A DNA stretch of 64,000 bases from Verticillium longisporum (taxonomy: Eukaryota; Ascomycota; Sordariomycetes; Glomerellales; Plectosphaerellaceae): positions 1,426,001 through 1,490,000 of the forward strand of contig JAETXT010000008.1 in assembly GCA_019188255.1 (NCBI GenBank). Reading direction: 5' to 3'. The translations under genes were made by a program, and so were the position numbers. A model generated the notes under the pieces. The model saw only the letters and a program-made list of their open reading frames with translations, was not told where the DNA came from and searched no databases. Numbering within the stretch: position 1 is the stretch's first letter; every line of letters starts with the position of its first letter. Below are positions 1 to 14,335 of this stretch, in pieces.

Positions 1-3000
1 TAGAATTAGATAATCCTATTTCTAATAAGCTAGGAGTAGACGATATTTATAGGTTTAATCCTAAGAGCGAATTAATAAATACTTATATTATATACTTCCT
101 AGTAAATAAATCGTTCTAATATAGAATTAAGAGGAATAGCTTAAAGGCTAAAATAATAATTCTAATAGAATAGCTCTTTATTTAATATTAGATTAATAAT
201 ACTTCTACTTAGTATTAGATTATCCTTAATATAAATATAATATTAATTTCTATAATAGGAACTTTATAGATAAGGGCCCTAATAGCCTTAATATTAAGCT
301 TAATAATTAATAAATAGGGAATAGGGGCTGGAATAAGATTTAGAATAGGAAACCTTATATTTATAATAGAAGAGATTATTATTCTAATATTAATTAAGAG
401 AATTATATTCTATATTATCCTAATAGATATTCTATTCCTACTTTATATTAAGGATATAGATAATCTTAGAATCTATTTAGATAATATATATAATAAGCTA
501 ATAAAGTATATTAAGGAGATCTAGGAGTATATACCTATTTTCTATAAATAGGGCTATTTATAGTTCTTTTTAGATATAAAGATTTATATTAGTTCTAGGA
601 GTACAGATATAATAAGGATAAAGAGTAATATAGTAGTATTTCTAATAGAAGTAGAGCTCCGATATATTTATAAATAATTCGGTTATCTATCTATAGAGAA
701 GCTATAGAATTTACTTTAGAGAATAGATTATAATGTAAATCGAGATACTTTAGAGCTAATAAACCGCTTCTATTATTATTATTAGATTAAAGGGAAATCT
801 CTATAATACTTTAAGTTTATTTTAAAATTAAATATTAACTTTAATTATAAGATTTTAATCGATATTATATACTTAGATAGAAAGCCTATTCTTTATATAA
901 TCGATATAAATATAGGATTCTAATCTATAACTTTTATTCTTAATTTTATAGCTTATATAATATAAGAAGCCCTTAAGAGGTATTAATTAGATATATATCT
1001 TAGACCTCTAGATATCGTACTTATTAATACTAGAATGAACTTTACCTCTATAGAGTTTAAAGTAGAAGTATACCTCCTAGGTATAACCTATTATTAGATC
1101 CCTATAGAGGCCTATTAATTAATTAATAAGGTTAAGAGCTATTATAAGCTAATATATAGAGCGTATAAGATCTTAAAGGTAGAGTCTTATAATACGAGCC
1201 TAGAATCGCTATTTTAAAGAGCTATAAAGGTAGTAAATAATACTACTAGGCTTAATAGATTAATGCCTATATTACTCGTATTTAGGGCGATACTTAGGAT
1301 TATTATTAACTTAATACCTACTACGACCTAGGCGTAGTATACTAAAGTAGTTAATAAGGCGATAGTAGAGCTCTAGTAAATAGTTATTAAATAGAAGGTT
1401 AATAATATTCTTAATATTTATAATAGACTAGATATTAAATAATTATTACCGAGATCGCTAGAGCTAAGAAGTAACGTTCTTATATTCCGAGAATAGGAGA
1501 AATAGACTAATCCCTATAAGGTTATATTAGTTTCTAATATAGCGATTATAGTTAATATAATTAATAGCCTAATAGAGTTTAGAGGAATATATATTAAATT
1601 ATATAATAGATCGCTAGATTAGGAGACTAGGGAGGTAATAGTAATCCGAACTCTAGAGACCTTAGAACTATTTAAATACTTAGAGCTAATTCTACTACGA
1701 TAATATAAGAGACTTAAGAAGTTAATAAATATTATAAATCTATTATAAGCGGCTTTTATAGATCGTAAGAATAATATAATTAGGACTTTATAGATCGAAT
1801 ATTAATTATTAATAAAAGGGAATAATAGGGTTACGATCTAGCTATTTAATTATATAATAAAGGTAGAATAATAACCCCTAGGAAGCTATTTAAATAGTCC
1901 GATTAAGAGGAAATCGACTAACTCTTAATAGCTAGAATAATCGTACTAATTAGGAGATCCGCATTTCCTAGTATGAAGATCTTTAGATATTAGCTTATAA
2001 GAGAGGTAAAAGGCCTCCCTTAAGCGCTATATAAGAAATTAAGATTAATAGTTTAAAGATATAATAATTAGGAGAAGATAACCCTATTAATATAGTCGTT
2101 TACGATTATACGCTATAGCTAACGATTAATCCTAGTAATTACCCTAATACTATAATAACGTAGCTATTAATTAATACTCTATAATATTAATTAAGCTTAT
2201 ACTTGGAGTACTATAGATCTATTATATAACGTTCTCCTATATATTCCTAAGGAGCTATAATATAGATACCTTAATAGAATCGTCTTCTATATTATAAAGC
2301 CGCTCTATAATATTATAGAGTTAGGTCTCTATTAGTTTATAACCTATTAACGCTATTATAGAGAGCGCTTAAATACTATTCTAATAGGCTACGATCTATA
2401 TTTACTTCTAATTAGAGCTAGAGAGAGCTTTAGATTAATCGGAATATAGATTAATAATACTTTTAACTTTAAAGAGCCCGCGTTTATATAAAAGGAATAA
2501 ATAGAGCTCGAAAACGCTAGCTTCTAAATAAAGCCTACTTCTATCTTTAATATAGGATCTAATAGTATCTTTAATAGCAATATTATTAAAATTGAATTAA
2601 ATATCTTATAATTTAATAGAAAGGCTAAAGTAATTGCCTAGAGCTAGTAACTCTAGGGATAGCGAGCTTAGAATAGGAATATATCGCCTAAAGAGCTTAT
2701 AATACTTATATTACTTTAACCTATTAACTAGAAGTAGCCTTCGATTTCTCTATTATAATTTAAGCTAAGAACTTATAAGAAGAAGACTTTAAATAGCTTA
2801 ATAAATATATATAATAGTAGATCGCTAATATAGGCTATAGCCTAAATTATATACGCCTAGATCTCTTAATAGCCTAGCTTTATATATTTATTAATAGCTC
2901 CTTCGCTAATAATAAGGATCTAAGTTTATAGATTATATTTATTATCCTCCTTAATAATAAATATTCCTATAATTAGGAGAATGCCTTTACAATATATAAT

Positions 3001-4402
3001 AATATCCTCTATTAGTAATCTATTAAATATAAATGAATTATATATTTAGTTCTAGCTAATAAGGTCTATAGGATAATTAATAGCATTAATATAGTTTATA
3101 TCCTTAAATAGATACTCTAAGAGATCTATAAACGCTTAGACCTATTACTCCTATAGATAGTTATCTATACTAATAGCTACTCGCTCTATTAATACTTTAT
3201 TTAATTAAACGTAATAATAGAGAAATACTTAATAATAGATCTTATAGTATTATAATAAAGCTATAAAGAATATAAAGTCGATGAAATTCATTAAATCGCT
3301 AGAAGCGATAACCCTATAGATTTAATAATTAAAGGAGCGCTAAACTAAATATTAGAAGCGCTAATAAGCTCTAATAAAGTTATAATTAGGATTAAAGGAT
3401 AGGTTAAACGTTAAGAAAAGAATAATTAAGGGGTAAAGGTAATTAATATTAATAAAAATATAATAAAGCTTAAAAACGAGTACCCTAGAAGTAAAAACGA
3501 CGATTCCGTAATTAATAATATAATAAAGTAATTACTCTATAAAGTAGACTAAGCCTTAGAATCCGAAGAATCTAAGTTTAATTATTCTGGCAAATCTTAC
3601 TAGAAGTAATTAAAGTGCTATAGAGCTATAGCCTATTTAATTACTTTATAATCGGTATTATAAAGACTATTAAAGTCCTTATTAGGGTTATTACCCCCCT
3701 TTACTTCCTCCTCCTTAATAATCGATAATATACTTTTAACGATAGTATACTATTTCTCTATATCCTATATCCTCTATTAATTAATTATATAATTAGATAA
3801 TTAGGGAAATAATAGAGAAGAGAGCTTATTAGCTTATTATTCTTATCCTAGGTAGCTAAAAACTTTATAATAAGCTTAAACGCCCTAATTAGATTATAGA
3901 TAATAATCGTTAAAGCTATAGATACTGGAAATAAAGATCGCGGAAGCTTATATTAGTTTATAAGAGTACTTAGAAGTATACTTATAATAATAGGAACCCT
4001 TAGGCTCTAGATCGTAATATATACTATTAATATTAATTTTAATTTATTTATTAATAAAATAAGACTTTAAATACCTTAAATAGAGGACTTTATAAATATT
4101 ATTATATATATATACTATATACTAGGATTAATAGCTCTTACGATTAGTATTAACTATATTCTTACGCTTAGCTACTCTCTTAGTAGGAGGGGTAATAGGT
4201 ATAGGGGCTTTATGCTTAGGAGGTATTATTAAGGCTAAGATAAGAGAGAAAGAGAGAGAGAGAGAATAGTAAAAAGGGGGAATTTATAATTATCGGAGCT
4301 CTAAAATAGTAGATTAAGCTAGTTAATCTTAAAAATAAAGAATCGTTATAGGGAAGAGGAAAGGTAAAAGGAATAGAGTTATTATAACTTATTAACTAGT
4401 TA
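1..4402 (+). mobile_element. Ty1/Copia-like element, internal part, RIP-degraded
   Basis: Heavily RIP-mutated internal region of a Copia-type retrotransposon that enters from the left window edge. Conceptual reading through the many stops shows an integrase core (about 750-1500), a Copia reverse transcriptase (about 1950-2500, including a KPLY...IE-type block after the first catalytic region) and an RNase H domain (about 2750-3250). From about 3600 it passes into a non-coding 3' region with GA-rich microsatellite near 4250-4270. The same sequence recurs nearly collinearly at 16,280-20,700. It is cut at about 4402, where an inverted copy begins. No frame is open, so it cannot encode protein. 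Copia order (integrase before RT) supports the superfamily call; the family name is unknown. Confidence 0.85.
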
Positions 4403-5620
4403 ACCTAAGTAATCCCTAATTTAATATTAGCTATCTTTTCTTTATAGATAGGATTGCCTTAGGGACTAGTATTAAGCTCTATTAACTAAGTTAATAGCTA
4501 CTCTAATACGCTTATAATCTCTAATCTCTAGTATATTAGATCTACTATCTTAATCTATAAAATGAATAATATAAACGAGTAATAATAGGAGAATAATAGA
4601 TAGAATAAGCAAAATATAGTTTAATATTATTATTCCTATAATCGCTAAATCCCTAATCTCTAGTACTATAGATTAATTAAATTAACTATTAAATAGCTCT
4701 CTAAGGAAATGAATTAGATTATAATTAAATAATAGAAATAAGCTACTAAGCCCTTTAATAAAGGAAATAAATAGTTATCTTAATAGCGCTCTTATACTAG
4801 CTAGATATAAGCTCTTAAAATATCTAAATTATTAATTTATTAATTATTAATAGAGGAATAATTAATATTAGCTTTTATTTAGAATAATAGGATTAAATAT
4901 TCTAAATAGGATTAATAGATCTTATTAAGCTAGGTTAATAAATACTATATTCTAAGGATCTATATATCTAATTAATAGTTTATAATAACTTTCTTCCTTT
5001 TACTTTTCCTCTTCTTTATATTATATACTTTAATTATAAATTAGCTAGCTTAATCTATTATCTAGAGCTTTAATAATTAATAGATCCCCCTTTTTATTAT
5101 TCTCTCTCTCTCCCTCTTTCTCTCTCTCTCGCCCTCGATAATACCTCTTTAATATATAGCCCTTATACTTATTACCCCTCCTATTAAGATAATAGTAAAA
5201 TATAAGAATTTAGTTAATATTAATTATAAAAGCTATTAATTCGAGCTTTAGAACATATTTATAATTATATCTATAAAGTCCTCTATTTAGAGTATTTAAA
5301 GTTTTATTTTATAGATAAATAAACTAGAATAAATATTAATAATATATACTTCGATCTTAAGTTTAAGGGCTCTCGATATTATAAATATATTTCTAAATAT
5401 TCTTATAAATAAGTATAAAGTTCTATAATCTCTATTTTCTAGTATTTATAGCTTTAATAATTATTATTTTAGCTTAACTAATGCTTTTAAGCCTATTATA
5501 AAGTTTTTAAAAGCTTAGAATAAGAAGAATAAGCTTATAAGCTCCTTTCTCTAATATTTCCTTAATTATCTAATTATATAATCTATTAATAGAGGATTTA
5601 AAATAAAGAGAAATAGTATA
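4403..5620 (-). mobile_element. Copia-like 3' region with LTR stub, inverted, RIP-degraded
   Basis: Reverse-oriented copy of the Copia family's 3' non-coding region. On the minus strand it runs from 5620 down to about 4432 and then enters the first ~28 bases of the LTR before being cut at the junction with the preceding element. It contains a CT-rich tract at about 5100-5132, the complement of the GA microsatellite of the family. It is continuous with the minus-strand fragment at 7465-8755 once the transposon at 5621-7464 is removed. Confidence 0.75.
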
Positions 5621-7464
5621 ATATACTCTATAAGCGAATAGCTACCCTAAGTAAACAGCTATTCTAATATAATTTTATTTATATTAATTATTTATATATA
5701 TATTCCTCAATAATTAAATATAGAAACTCTTTCTAAAGAAAGTTAATTAAACTTTATTATCTAAGCTATAGAAAACGATAAAAATCTTAATACTAAGCGT
5801 ATTATAGTAATCTTTAATATCCCCCGAGCTATTCTATACTATTATAAACGACGTACTATTTCTTAATATAAAAGCCCCTAAAAATAATATAAATTTAATT
5901 AAGCTTAAAGAGAATATAATTATTAAATATATTTTTAATTTAGATTTATAATACTATCCTCCTTAATTAAATAAAGTTAGAGATATAATTATTTAATTTA
6001 TTAAATAGTATAATATATAATATATTAAGAGGAATTAAATATTAAACTTTATTAAATAATAATAAGAATTATAAATATATTTCTTTTAGAAATATAATTA
6101 TAAAAGGGCTTTATATAAAGATCTTAATATAATAAATATAAAGTCTTACTTTATATAGAATATAATTATAAAGTATAATATAATAAATAAAGATATTTAT
6201 AATTTTAATAAAATTAATTTCTAAATAAATATTATTATTAATAGAGTAATTATTATAAATTCTAAAAGATATTCTAATATTAGAATAAAATAGCTAAATA
6301 ATTAGAAATAGATTATAATAATCTAATATATTAGAGCAATTAAGTTTTATATCCTATTATATATTGTTATTATAAATAAATATTATTTCTTATTTTAATA
6401 TTAAGAAAGTATATTTCCTTACAATTAGAAAATTATAATTTCTCTAAATAATTAAATTATAGATAATATTAATTTAAATTGAATTAAGTATTTTAATTAT
6501 TATATTAAATTATATAAATTAAGTATTTTCCGCCTTTTTATTTTTAATAATTATAAAAGTTATTATTCTATTAAATTTAAGCTCTATTATAAGTATAATA
6601 ATATTATTATATTCTATATACCTCTTTATTTATCCTATTTACTCTAATTTCTAGATATTAAATATTTTAGATTATTAAAGAAAGCCTATAATCGATAAAT
6701 CGAGATTAAGATAAAAATAAATATAAATTATATTATAAAAGAGGATTTCTTTTTAACGTTTTCGATTATATTCTAGGATATAATAATAAAAAAGAATATA
6801 TAAAGAGGTTTTCGAAGAGCTAGATTTACTCTTTATAATTTAGAAATAGTCCTCTCGAAGCTAGATATAAAATTAAAAATATTAATACTTCTAAGGATAT
6901 CTTCTAGGGAATATAAATTATAAATATCTTTAATATTAATAATCGCTATAGAAGCTAATTTATAATCCGATTTTATTAAAGGTTATAATTCTTATTATTA
7001 AAGAAGCTCTTTAATATTAATAATTAAAGCTATTAAATATTTTATAAAAATATAAAAGGAATTATATATTAATTCGCTTTAATAGAATTAAAACTTAGAA
7101 TATTTAAAGACGAAAATACTATATTAAGCTAATATTAATAAACGAAGAAAATATATTTCTAGGAAAGAGGAAGTATAATTCTAAATAAAGGATAAGATTA
7201 GATTACCTAGAAGGAGGTTAATAGCTAGATAAGAGAGGAAATATAGCGAAATCTAAAGCGCTTAATTTAATCGGAATTAAAGAAATAGTATTATATTATA
7301 TTTAATAAGACTAAATATAATATATAAATTTATTAATTAATTCTCTTATTATCTAAATTAGATAAGGAAGTTAAATTTAATTAATTTATTACTTTTTAAT
7401 TATATTATTAATTAGAATATTTATAAGATCTAGGTTAAGGTAGCTATTCGCTTATAGAGTATAT
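5621..7464 (+). mobile_element. pogo/Fot1-like DNA transposon, RIP-degraded but structurally complete
   Basis: A 1,844-bp element bounded by inverted ends that begin ATATACTCTATAAGCG and flanked by TA (5619-5620 and 7465-7466). It interrupts a minus-strand Copia element: removing it restores continuity with the uninterrupted copy near 3740. Just inside the left end the motif GCGAATAGCTACCC is followed by a degraded second copy. That matches the doubled-motif TIR layout of the intact elements at 31,389 and 34,993. A RIP-mutated transposase starts near 5721 and resembles the intact transposase (compare GAAACTCTTTC...). Length is close to the intact 1,859 bp. All frames carry stops. It is an older relative of the intact copies, inserted before RIP. 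Confidence 0.85.
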
Positions 7465-8755
7465 TATTACTATTAAGAATATATTAGCTATTATAGAGGA
7501 GGAGGAAGTAGAAGGGGGTAATAATTTTAATAAAGATTTTAATAATCTTAATAATATAGAGTATAAAGTAACTAAATATACTATTATTCTATAGCTCTTC
7601 GATTACTTATAATAGGACTCTCCTTAATAATTAGGCTTACAGTCCTCGGACTCTAAGGCTTAGTCTACTTTTTAGAGCTATTATTTTATTATTGTATTAC
7701 TCCTAAAATACCCGTTTTTAAGCTTTATTAATTATTTCTAATATTATTTACCTTTACCTTTTAATTATTCTTTTCTTAATATTTAATTTATTCTTTAATC
7801 TTAATAATAGCTTTATTAGAGCTTATTAGTACTTTTAGTATTAGGTTAGTACTCCTTTAATTATTAAATTAGCTAAATTATCGCTTCTAGCTATTTCATA
7901 GATTTTATTAACTTTATATTCTTTATAGCTTTATTATAATATTATAAGATCTATTATTAAACGTTTCTTTATTATTATATTTAATTAAATTAAATATTAA
8001 TAGAGCGAATAGCTATTAATATAGATTATTATTCTAAGGAATAGTAGATCTAGTTATTTATAGATCTCTATAAATATCTACTGTAGTATATATACTATAT
8101 TAAAGCTATTAATTATATTATAGATTTCGTTAGCTAGAATTAATTATATAACCTATTTATATTTAATAGATTATTAATAGAGGATATTATTATATACTAT
8201 AAAGGCATTCTCTTAATCGCTAGATTATTTATTATCTAGCAGGATAACGAATCCGATCTATAAATTAAAGTCTTTATTATTAATAAAGGAGCTATTAATT
8301 AATATATAAAGATAAGCTTTTAAGAGATCTAAGTATATATAATTAAAGTTATAGCCTATATTAGTAATCTACTATTATATATATTCGTTAAGCTATTTAA
8401 AGTCGTCCTCCTATAAGTTCTTAGCTTAAGCTATAACCGAGAAATCGAAGGCTACTTCTAATTAATAGGTTAATATAATATAGATATTATAAGCTCTCTA
8501 AGCGATATATTACTATTCTAAGCTTATTATCCCTAGTATTATTAGCTCTAAGCGATTACTTTAACCTTTCTATTATATTATTATATTATTAGCTCTAACC
8601 TTAATAATATAGCTATTCAAGATGCCTTTAAATCCTATATTAAGAATAGAAATAGGCTTTATTTAAAAGCTAATACTTTTAAGCTCTATTTATTCCTTTT
8701 ATATAAATATAGGCTCTCTAAGGTTAAAAGTATTAATTTAGGTTCTAGGCAATAA
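7465..8755 (-). mobile_element. Copia-like pol 3' end, inverted, RIP-degraded
   Basis: Minus-strand continuation of the element at 4403-5620. It corresponds to the RNase H and C-terminal pol portion of the forward copy at about 2450-3740. The shared block around TTTATTCCTTTTATATAAA (8690-8710) also occurs near 21,960 and, in complement, near 2476. It ends at about 8755 where unrelated, less mutated sequence begins. No open frame. Confidence 0.75.
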
Positions 8756-9429
8756 CTGAAGGGAATATTATCTTTTAGATAAAGGGATTATTAAGAGATA
8801 AATTAATAAAGGAGTATAAGAGGAAGAGAGATATAGAAGTCGATATATATCGAGAAGGAGGCGTTGGAGGAAGGAATGGATCTAAGATCTTAGTAGCCCT
8901 GGTTCTTAGCTACGGAATAGTATATTTTTCGATAGGAATAGAGGTAGGCGTTTCTTAGATTAAATTAAAATAAGTTCTCGGATTAACCCTATAAGAAGTA
9001 AGGCCTATATAGAAGAGTATCTATTTATAATAATTAAGGGCATTATAATTAGATAGGGAATACTATTTCTTAGAAAGTAACGATTTTATTTAAAAATAAA
9101 GATATATTATTATTATTAAAACCCTAAAACTTAGAGTAGGGGAATTGCTCTATATCTAATAGACTAACCCTTAGGGGCTTGGCGTAGATAAGGCGTATAG
9201 ACTACCTCTGGATTTATAGGGACGTAGAGTTAGTTCTACTCTAGCTTATAAGCTAAGCTAATAAGAGATAAGAGAAGTTAAACGGTTATTATTACTTAAT
9301 AGTTCTATAGAATCGTATAAAAGTTATACTATTATATAGCTCGGTCTTTTCTTCTCCTAATAATAAAGATATAAATATAGTTTAGCTTTTATTCTAGCTA
9401 CTAGAAGGGTTATAAGACCCTATCTCCTA
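8756..9429. other. Unassigned, less RIP-mutated segment inside the transposon nest
   Basis: About 670 bp with noticeably more CpA/TpG and higher GC than its surroundings (for example GGCGTTGGAGG near 8861 and CCCTGGTTC near 8898). I find no second copy in the window and no convincing frame. It sits between a Copia pol fragment and a Copia LTR stub. It could be a solo LTR of another family or a fragment captured later. No function is assigned. Confidence 0.4.
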
Positions 9430-10940
9430 TAGTGATTATTAACCTAGGTAATCCCCTAATATTAGTTTAATAAATATACTATTTCTTTATATTCTATATC
9501 CTCTATTAATAGATTATATAATTAAATAATTATAGAAATATTAAAGAAGAGAGCTTATTAGCTTATTATTTTTATTTTAAATATCTAAAGACTTTATAAT
9601 AAATTTAAAAATATTAATTAAATTAATTTAATAGTTATTAAAATAATAAATGTTTGGGAATAGAGACTATAGAAGTTTATAGTAATTTATAAGAATATTT
9701 AGAAGTATATATATAATATTAAAAGCTTTAAAATTTAAAATTATAATATATACTATTAACGTTTATTTTAATTTATTTATTAATAAAATAAGATTTTAAT
9801 TACTTTAAAAAGAGGTCTTTATAGATGTTATTATAAATATACTTTAAAATTTCAATTAATAGCTCCTATAATTAATATTAATTAGATTCTTTTATTTTAT
9901 TATTCTTTTAATTAGAGGGGTAATAAGTATAAAGGCTTTATATTTAAGAGGTATTATTAAAAGATAGAGAAAGAGAAAGAGAGAAAGAGAAAGAGTAGTA
10001 AAAAGGGGTATTAATTAATTATCGAAGTTCTAAATAATAAATTAAGCTAGCTAATCTATAATTGAAGTATATAATATATAGAAGAGGAAAAGTAAAAGGA
10101 ACGAAATTATTATAAATTATTAATTAAATATATAGATCCTTAGAATATAATATTTATTAATTTAATTTAATAAGATCTATTAATCTTATTTAGAGCGCTT
10201 AATCGTATTATTCCTAATAAAGGTTAAGAATAGTTATTATCCTATTAAAAATTAAAAATTAATATTTTAGATATTTTAAAAGCTTATAATTAGCTATTAT
10301 AAAAGTATTATTTAAATTACTATATATTTTCTTTATTAAAAGGCTTAATCGATTTATTTCTATTATTTAATTATAATTTAATTTACTTCCTTAAAATACT
10401 ATTTTATAGCTAATTTAGCTAATCTATAGTACTAGAGATTAAGGGATTTAATATTTATAGGAATAATTATTTTAAGCTACGTTTTTCCTTATTCTATTTA
10501 TTATTCTTTAATTATTATTTATTTATATTATATATTTTATAGATTAAGATAATAGATCTAATATACTAGAGATTAGAGACTATAAATGCATTAGAATAGC
10601 TATTAACCTATTTAATAGAAGCTAATATTAGTCCTTAAAGTAATCCTATCTTTAAAGAAAAGATATTTAATATTAAATTAATATTAGGGGATTGCCTAGG
10701 TTAGTAATTACTATATAGGATTTACTATTATAGTAGCTATAGGGGCTATATACTATAAGGTTATAGGAATAGTAAATCCTAGACCTAATAATCCATAGAT
10801 TAGATAGGTAGTAGTAAATTAGAGAGATAGTATTAATAATTATTATAAACCTTATATTACTAACTCTACGTTTTTAGAGTTCTTAGATATAGCTAAAGTA
10901 ATAAATTAGGGTTTAGGTAAATAGTAAAGCCCTTTTAATA
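9430..10940 (+). mobile_element. Copia-like LTR stub (inverted), then forward 3' region plus LTR
   Basis: Positions 9430-9475 are the complement of the first ~46 bases of the Copia LTR. From 9476 the family's 3' non-coding region runs forward to 10,670 (GA-rich tract at about 9965-10,000). It is followed by an LTR at 10,671-10,940, which begins TATTAAA and ends CTTTTAATA and is about 20 bp shorter than the 289-bp LTRs elsewhere. This is the 3' end of a truncated element. In every copy in the window the ~1.2-kb region immediately precedes the LTR, so it is the 3' internal part of this family and not a separate insertion. Confidence 0.75.
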
Positions 10941-10975
10941 ATATCTTAATAATTAATAAAGAATTATTCTATTAT

Positions 10976-12589
10976 TATTAAACTAATATTAGGGGATTAC
11001 CTAGGTTAGTAATTCCTATATAGGATTTACTACTATAGTAATTAATAGGGCTAAGATTTACTACTCCCTTAAGTACGTAATTTATAGCCTATATAATCTA
11101 TAAATTAGATAGATAATAGTAAATTAGATAAATAGTAATAATTTAGAGAAATAGTATTAATAATTATTATAAATCTTATACTATTAACCCTATCTATTTA
11201 AAGCTCTTAAATATAGCTAAAATAATAAATTAGTATTTATATAAATAATAAAGCCTTTTTAATATTAATTAGTATTATATTTAATATACTATAAAATCAC
11301 TAGAGCTAGAGAAATTAGAATCGATCCTATAGATAGTAATTCGCTATATATAACCTTATAAATTATACTTTATAAGTAATTATAAGAATACTATTTACGT
11401 TCAGTACTTTAGGACTCTTATAAGAGCTTAAAAATAGGAGAATCCCCTATTATATAGTCTATAAGAGTACTATCTACTTTAAATATCTTAGGACTCCTAT
11501 ATTTAAAATTACTACCTAAGCTATATTACTACCCACTAATCTAATAAACGAAGCTCTATATAATAATTAATTGGCCTATAATAGAGCTTTAATAGATTAA
11601 TAATAATAATCTCCTCCGATTATAGAAATAGCTCTATAATAGAGCTAGAGAGCGCTAAAAAGGTATAATAGGAGTTCGATAGTATTCTAGAGGAATTTAA
11701 TATATTATATTTAATATAGAAGCTTAGGAAGAGCCTTAATATCGACTTTATTATTAATAGAATAGAATTATAGTTCCCTAGATTATTAATATTAATATCT
11801 ATAGAGCTTAAGAATATTTAGATATTTAAAGTAATAAATATATATAGAATTATAAAAGGAGTCTACTTCCTAGAAGCATTTATTAAGGATTTCTAGGGCT
11901 AGATTAAAAAGGATTTTAATTCTTATAATATAATAGTTATTCGAGTATTAAAGTTATATCTAATAGAATATAGGATCCCTCTTCTAGGAGTAATAAATAC
12001 TAAAATATTAAAGAACTTAATATTAATATTCTTATAGGAAGAAATGCTTAATATAATAGAATTAATTATTACCGATTAGGATTTAATATTCTAAGGAGTA
12101 GAAGAATAGGGAGACTAGTAAAACGATAAGTAATAATCTATAGGGACTATTTAACTATCCTAAATCCGAGGACTATAAACTAAGAGGATAGATCCCTAAT
12201 AGCCCGTAGTTCTAAGGTTATCTAATTAATAGAATAGATAATCTAATTAATAAAAGATTATAATTTAATTATAAAGAAATAAAACTCTATCCTTAAATAT
12301 TATTTAAAACCTATTGCTCTAATACTATATTCTATTATTATATAAATTAATTAATTTACTAATTAATAGATCTCTATTTAAATAATTCATATTATTATAG
12401 AATAAAGAGAATAATTATTTTAAAGGGATTTATAATATTTTTAATAATAAGATATAGATATTTATAGACGTTTATAAACTATTATAAATCTAATATATAT
12501 AGCTCTATATACTCTTCTTAAATATATTTTCGGAGTATATATAAGCTTTCTTCCTAGAATATATAAATTAAAGTATATAATTTTAATAG
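10976..12589 (+). mobile_element. Copia-like 5' LTR plus gag region, RIP-degraded
   Basis: LTR at 10,976-11,265 (begins TATTAAAC, ends TTAATA; original TG...CA ends are expected to have become TA...TA by RIP). It is followed by the 5' internal/gag region, collinear with 14,336-15,660. It is cut at 12,589 by an inverted LTR. The five bases before the LTR (ATTAT, 10,971-10,975) reappear directly after the LTR ending at 29,829. That suggests the other end of this element lies 18.8 kb away across nested insertions. Confidence 0.75.
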
Positions 12590-14046
12590 TATTAAGAGGG
12601 CTTTACTACTTATATAAACCCCGATTTATTACTTTAGCTATACCTAAGAGCTCTAAATAGGTAGGGTTAGTAATATAAGACTTATAATATAATTATTAAT
12701 ACTATCTCTCTAAATTACTACTACCTATATAAATTAGATATACTTCTCTAATTTTCCGATTATATAAGCTATAAATTACGTACTCCTAGGAGCTATGAAT
12801 CCTAGCCCTAGTAATTACTATATCGGTAAATCCTATATAGTAATTACCGTCCTAGGCAATTCCCTAATATTAGTTTAATACTAGCTATCTTTTCTTTATA
12901 GATAGGATTACTTTAGGGACTAATATTAGGCTCTACTACTTAGGTTAATAGCTACTCTAATACGCTTATAATCCTCTAGTCTCTAGTATATTAGATCTAT
13001 TATTCTAATCTATAAAATAAATAAATAAATAAATAATAATAGGAGAATATTAGATAGAATAAGGAAATACGTAGCTTAAAATTGCTATTCCTATAAATAC
13101 TAAATCCCTAGTCCCTAGTACTATAGATTAATTAAATTAGCTATTTAATAGCTCTTTAAGGAAATAAATTAAATTATAATTAAATAATAGGAATAGGCTT
13201 TTAAGCCCTTTAATAAAGGAAATAAATAGCTCATTCAATAATACTCTTATAATAGCTAGATATAGGCTTTTAAAGTCTCTAAATTGCTAGTTTATTAATT
13301 AAGGGTAGAAGAATAATTATTATTACTCTTTATTAGCCTTTTAATAGGAATAATAGGATTAAACTACTTAAATAGGATTAATAGATCCTATTAAGCTAAT
13401 TTAATAAATACTATATTCTAGGGATCTATATATCTAATTAATAAATTATAGTAATTCTATTCCTTTTACTTTTCCTCTTCCCTATAACGATTCTTTATTT
13501 TAAGATTAGCTAATTTAATTTACTATTTTAGAACTTTAATAATTAATAAATCCCCCTTTTTATTATTCTCCTTCTTCTCTCTTTCTCTCTTTCTCGTCTT
13601 CGATAATACTTCCTAACCGTAAAGCCCCTACATTTATTACCCCTCCTACTAAACGAGTAGCGAAGTATAAGAACCTAGTTAATATTAATCGTAGGAGCTA
13701 TTAATCTTAGGTTTAGAGTATATTTATAGTAATATCTATAAAGTCCCCTATTTAGAATATTTAAAGTCTCATTTTATTAATAAATAAATTAAAGTTAATA
13801 TTAATAATATATATTATAATCTAGAGCTTAAGGGCTCTTAATATTATAAATATATTTCTAAATACTTTTATAAATAAATATAAACTTCTATAATCTCTAT
13901 TTTCTAATATCTATAGCTCTAATAATTATTATCTTAGCTTAATTAGTACTTTTAAATTTATTATAAAGTTTTTAAAGGCCTAGAATAAGAAGAATAAGCT
14001 AATAAGCTCCTTTCTCTAGTATTTCCTTAATTTTTTAATTATATAA
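12590..14046 (-). mobile_element. Copia-like LTR plus 3' region, inverted
   Basis: On the minus strand this reads as the family 3' region (14,046 down to 12,881, with a CT-rich tract at about 13,560-13,600) followed by a 291-bp LTR (12,880 to 12,590). It may be the 3' end of the minus-strand element whose 5' LTR is at 26,410-26,699, split by the element at 14,047-21,582 with loss of roughly 0.9 kb at the insertion site. That pairing is an inference from orientation and order. Confidence 0.7.
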
Positions 14047-14335
14047 TATTAAACTAATATTAGGGGATTACCTAGGTCGGTAATTACTATATAGGATTTA
14101 CTAATATAGTAGTTACCGGGGCTAGGATTTATAGCTCTTAAGAGTATATAATTTATAGCTTATATAATTAGTAAATTAAATAGGTATATCTAATTTATAT
14201 AAGTAATAGTAATTTAGAGAGATAGTATTAATAATTATTATAAGTCTTATATTACCTACCCTACCTATTTAGAGCTCCTAAATATAGCTAAAGTAATAAA
14301 TTAGGGTTTATATAAATAGTAAAGCCCTCTTAATA
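14047..14335 (+). repeat. 5' LTR of the Copia-like element
   Basis: 289 bp, beginning TATTAAACTAATATTAGGGG and ending AGCCCTCTTAATA. The termini are short inverted repeats (TATTAA/TTAATA) consistent with TG...CA ends after RIP. The same length and termini occur at 21,294-21,582. Confidence 0.85.

Noticed and set aside
3740..5620. The ~1.2-kb repeat as an independent MITE or hairpin transposon because of the inverted pair here
   Set aside because: In every other copy it is collinear between Copia pol and the LTR; the inverted pair arises from two oppositely oriented Copia copies abutting at about 4402.
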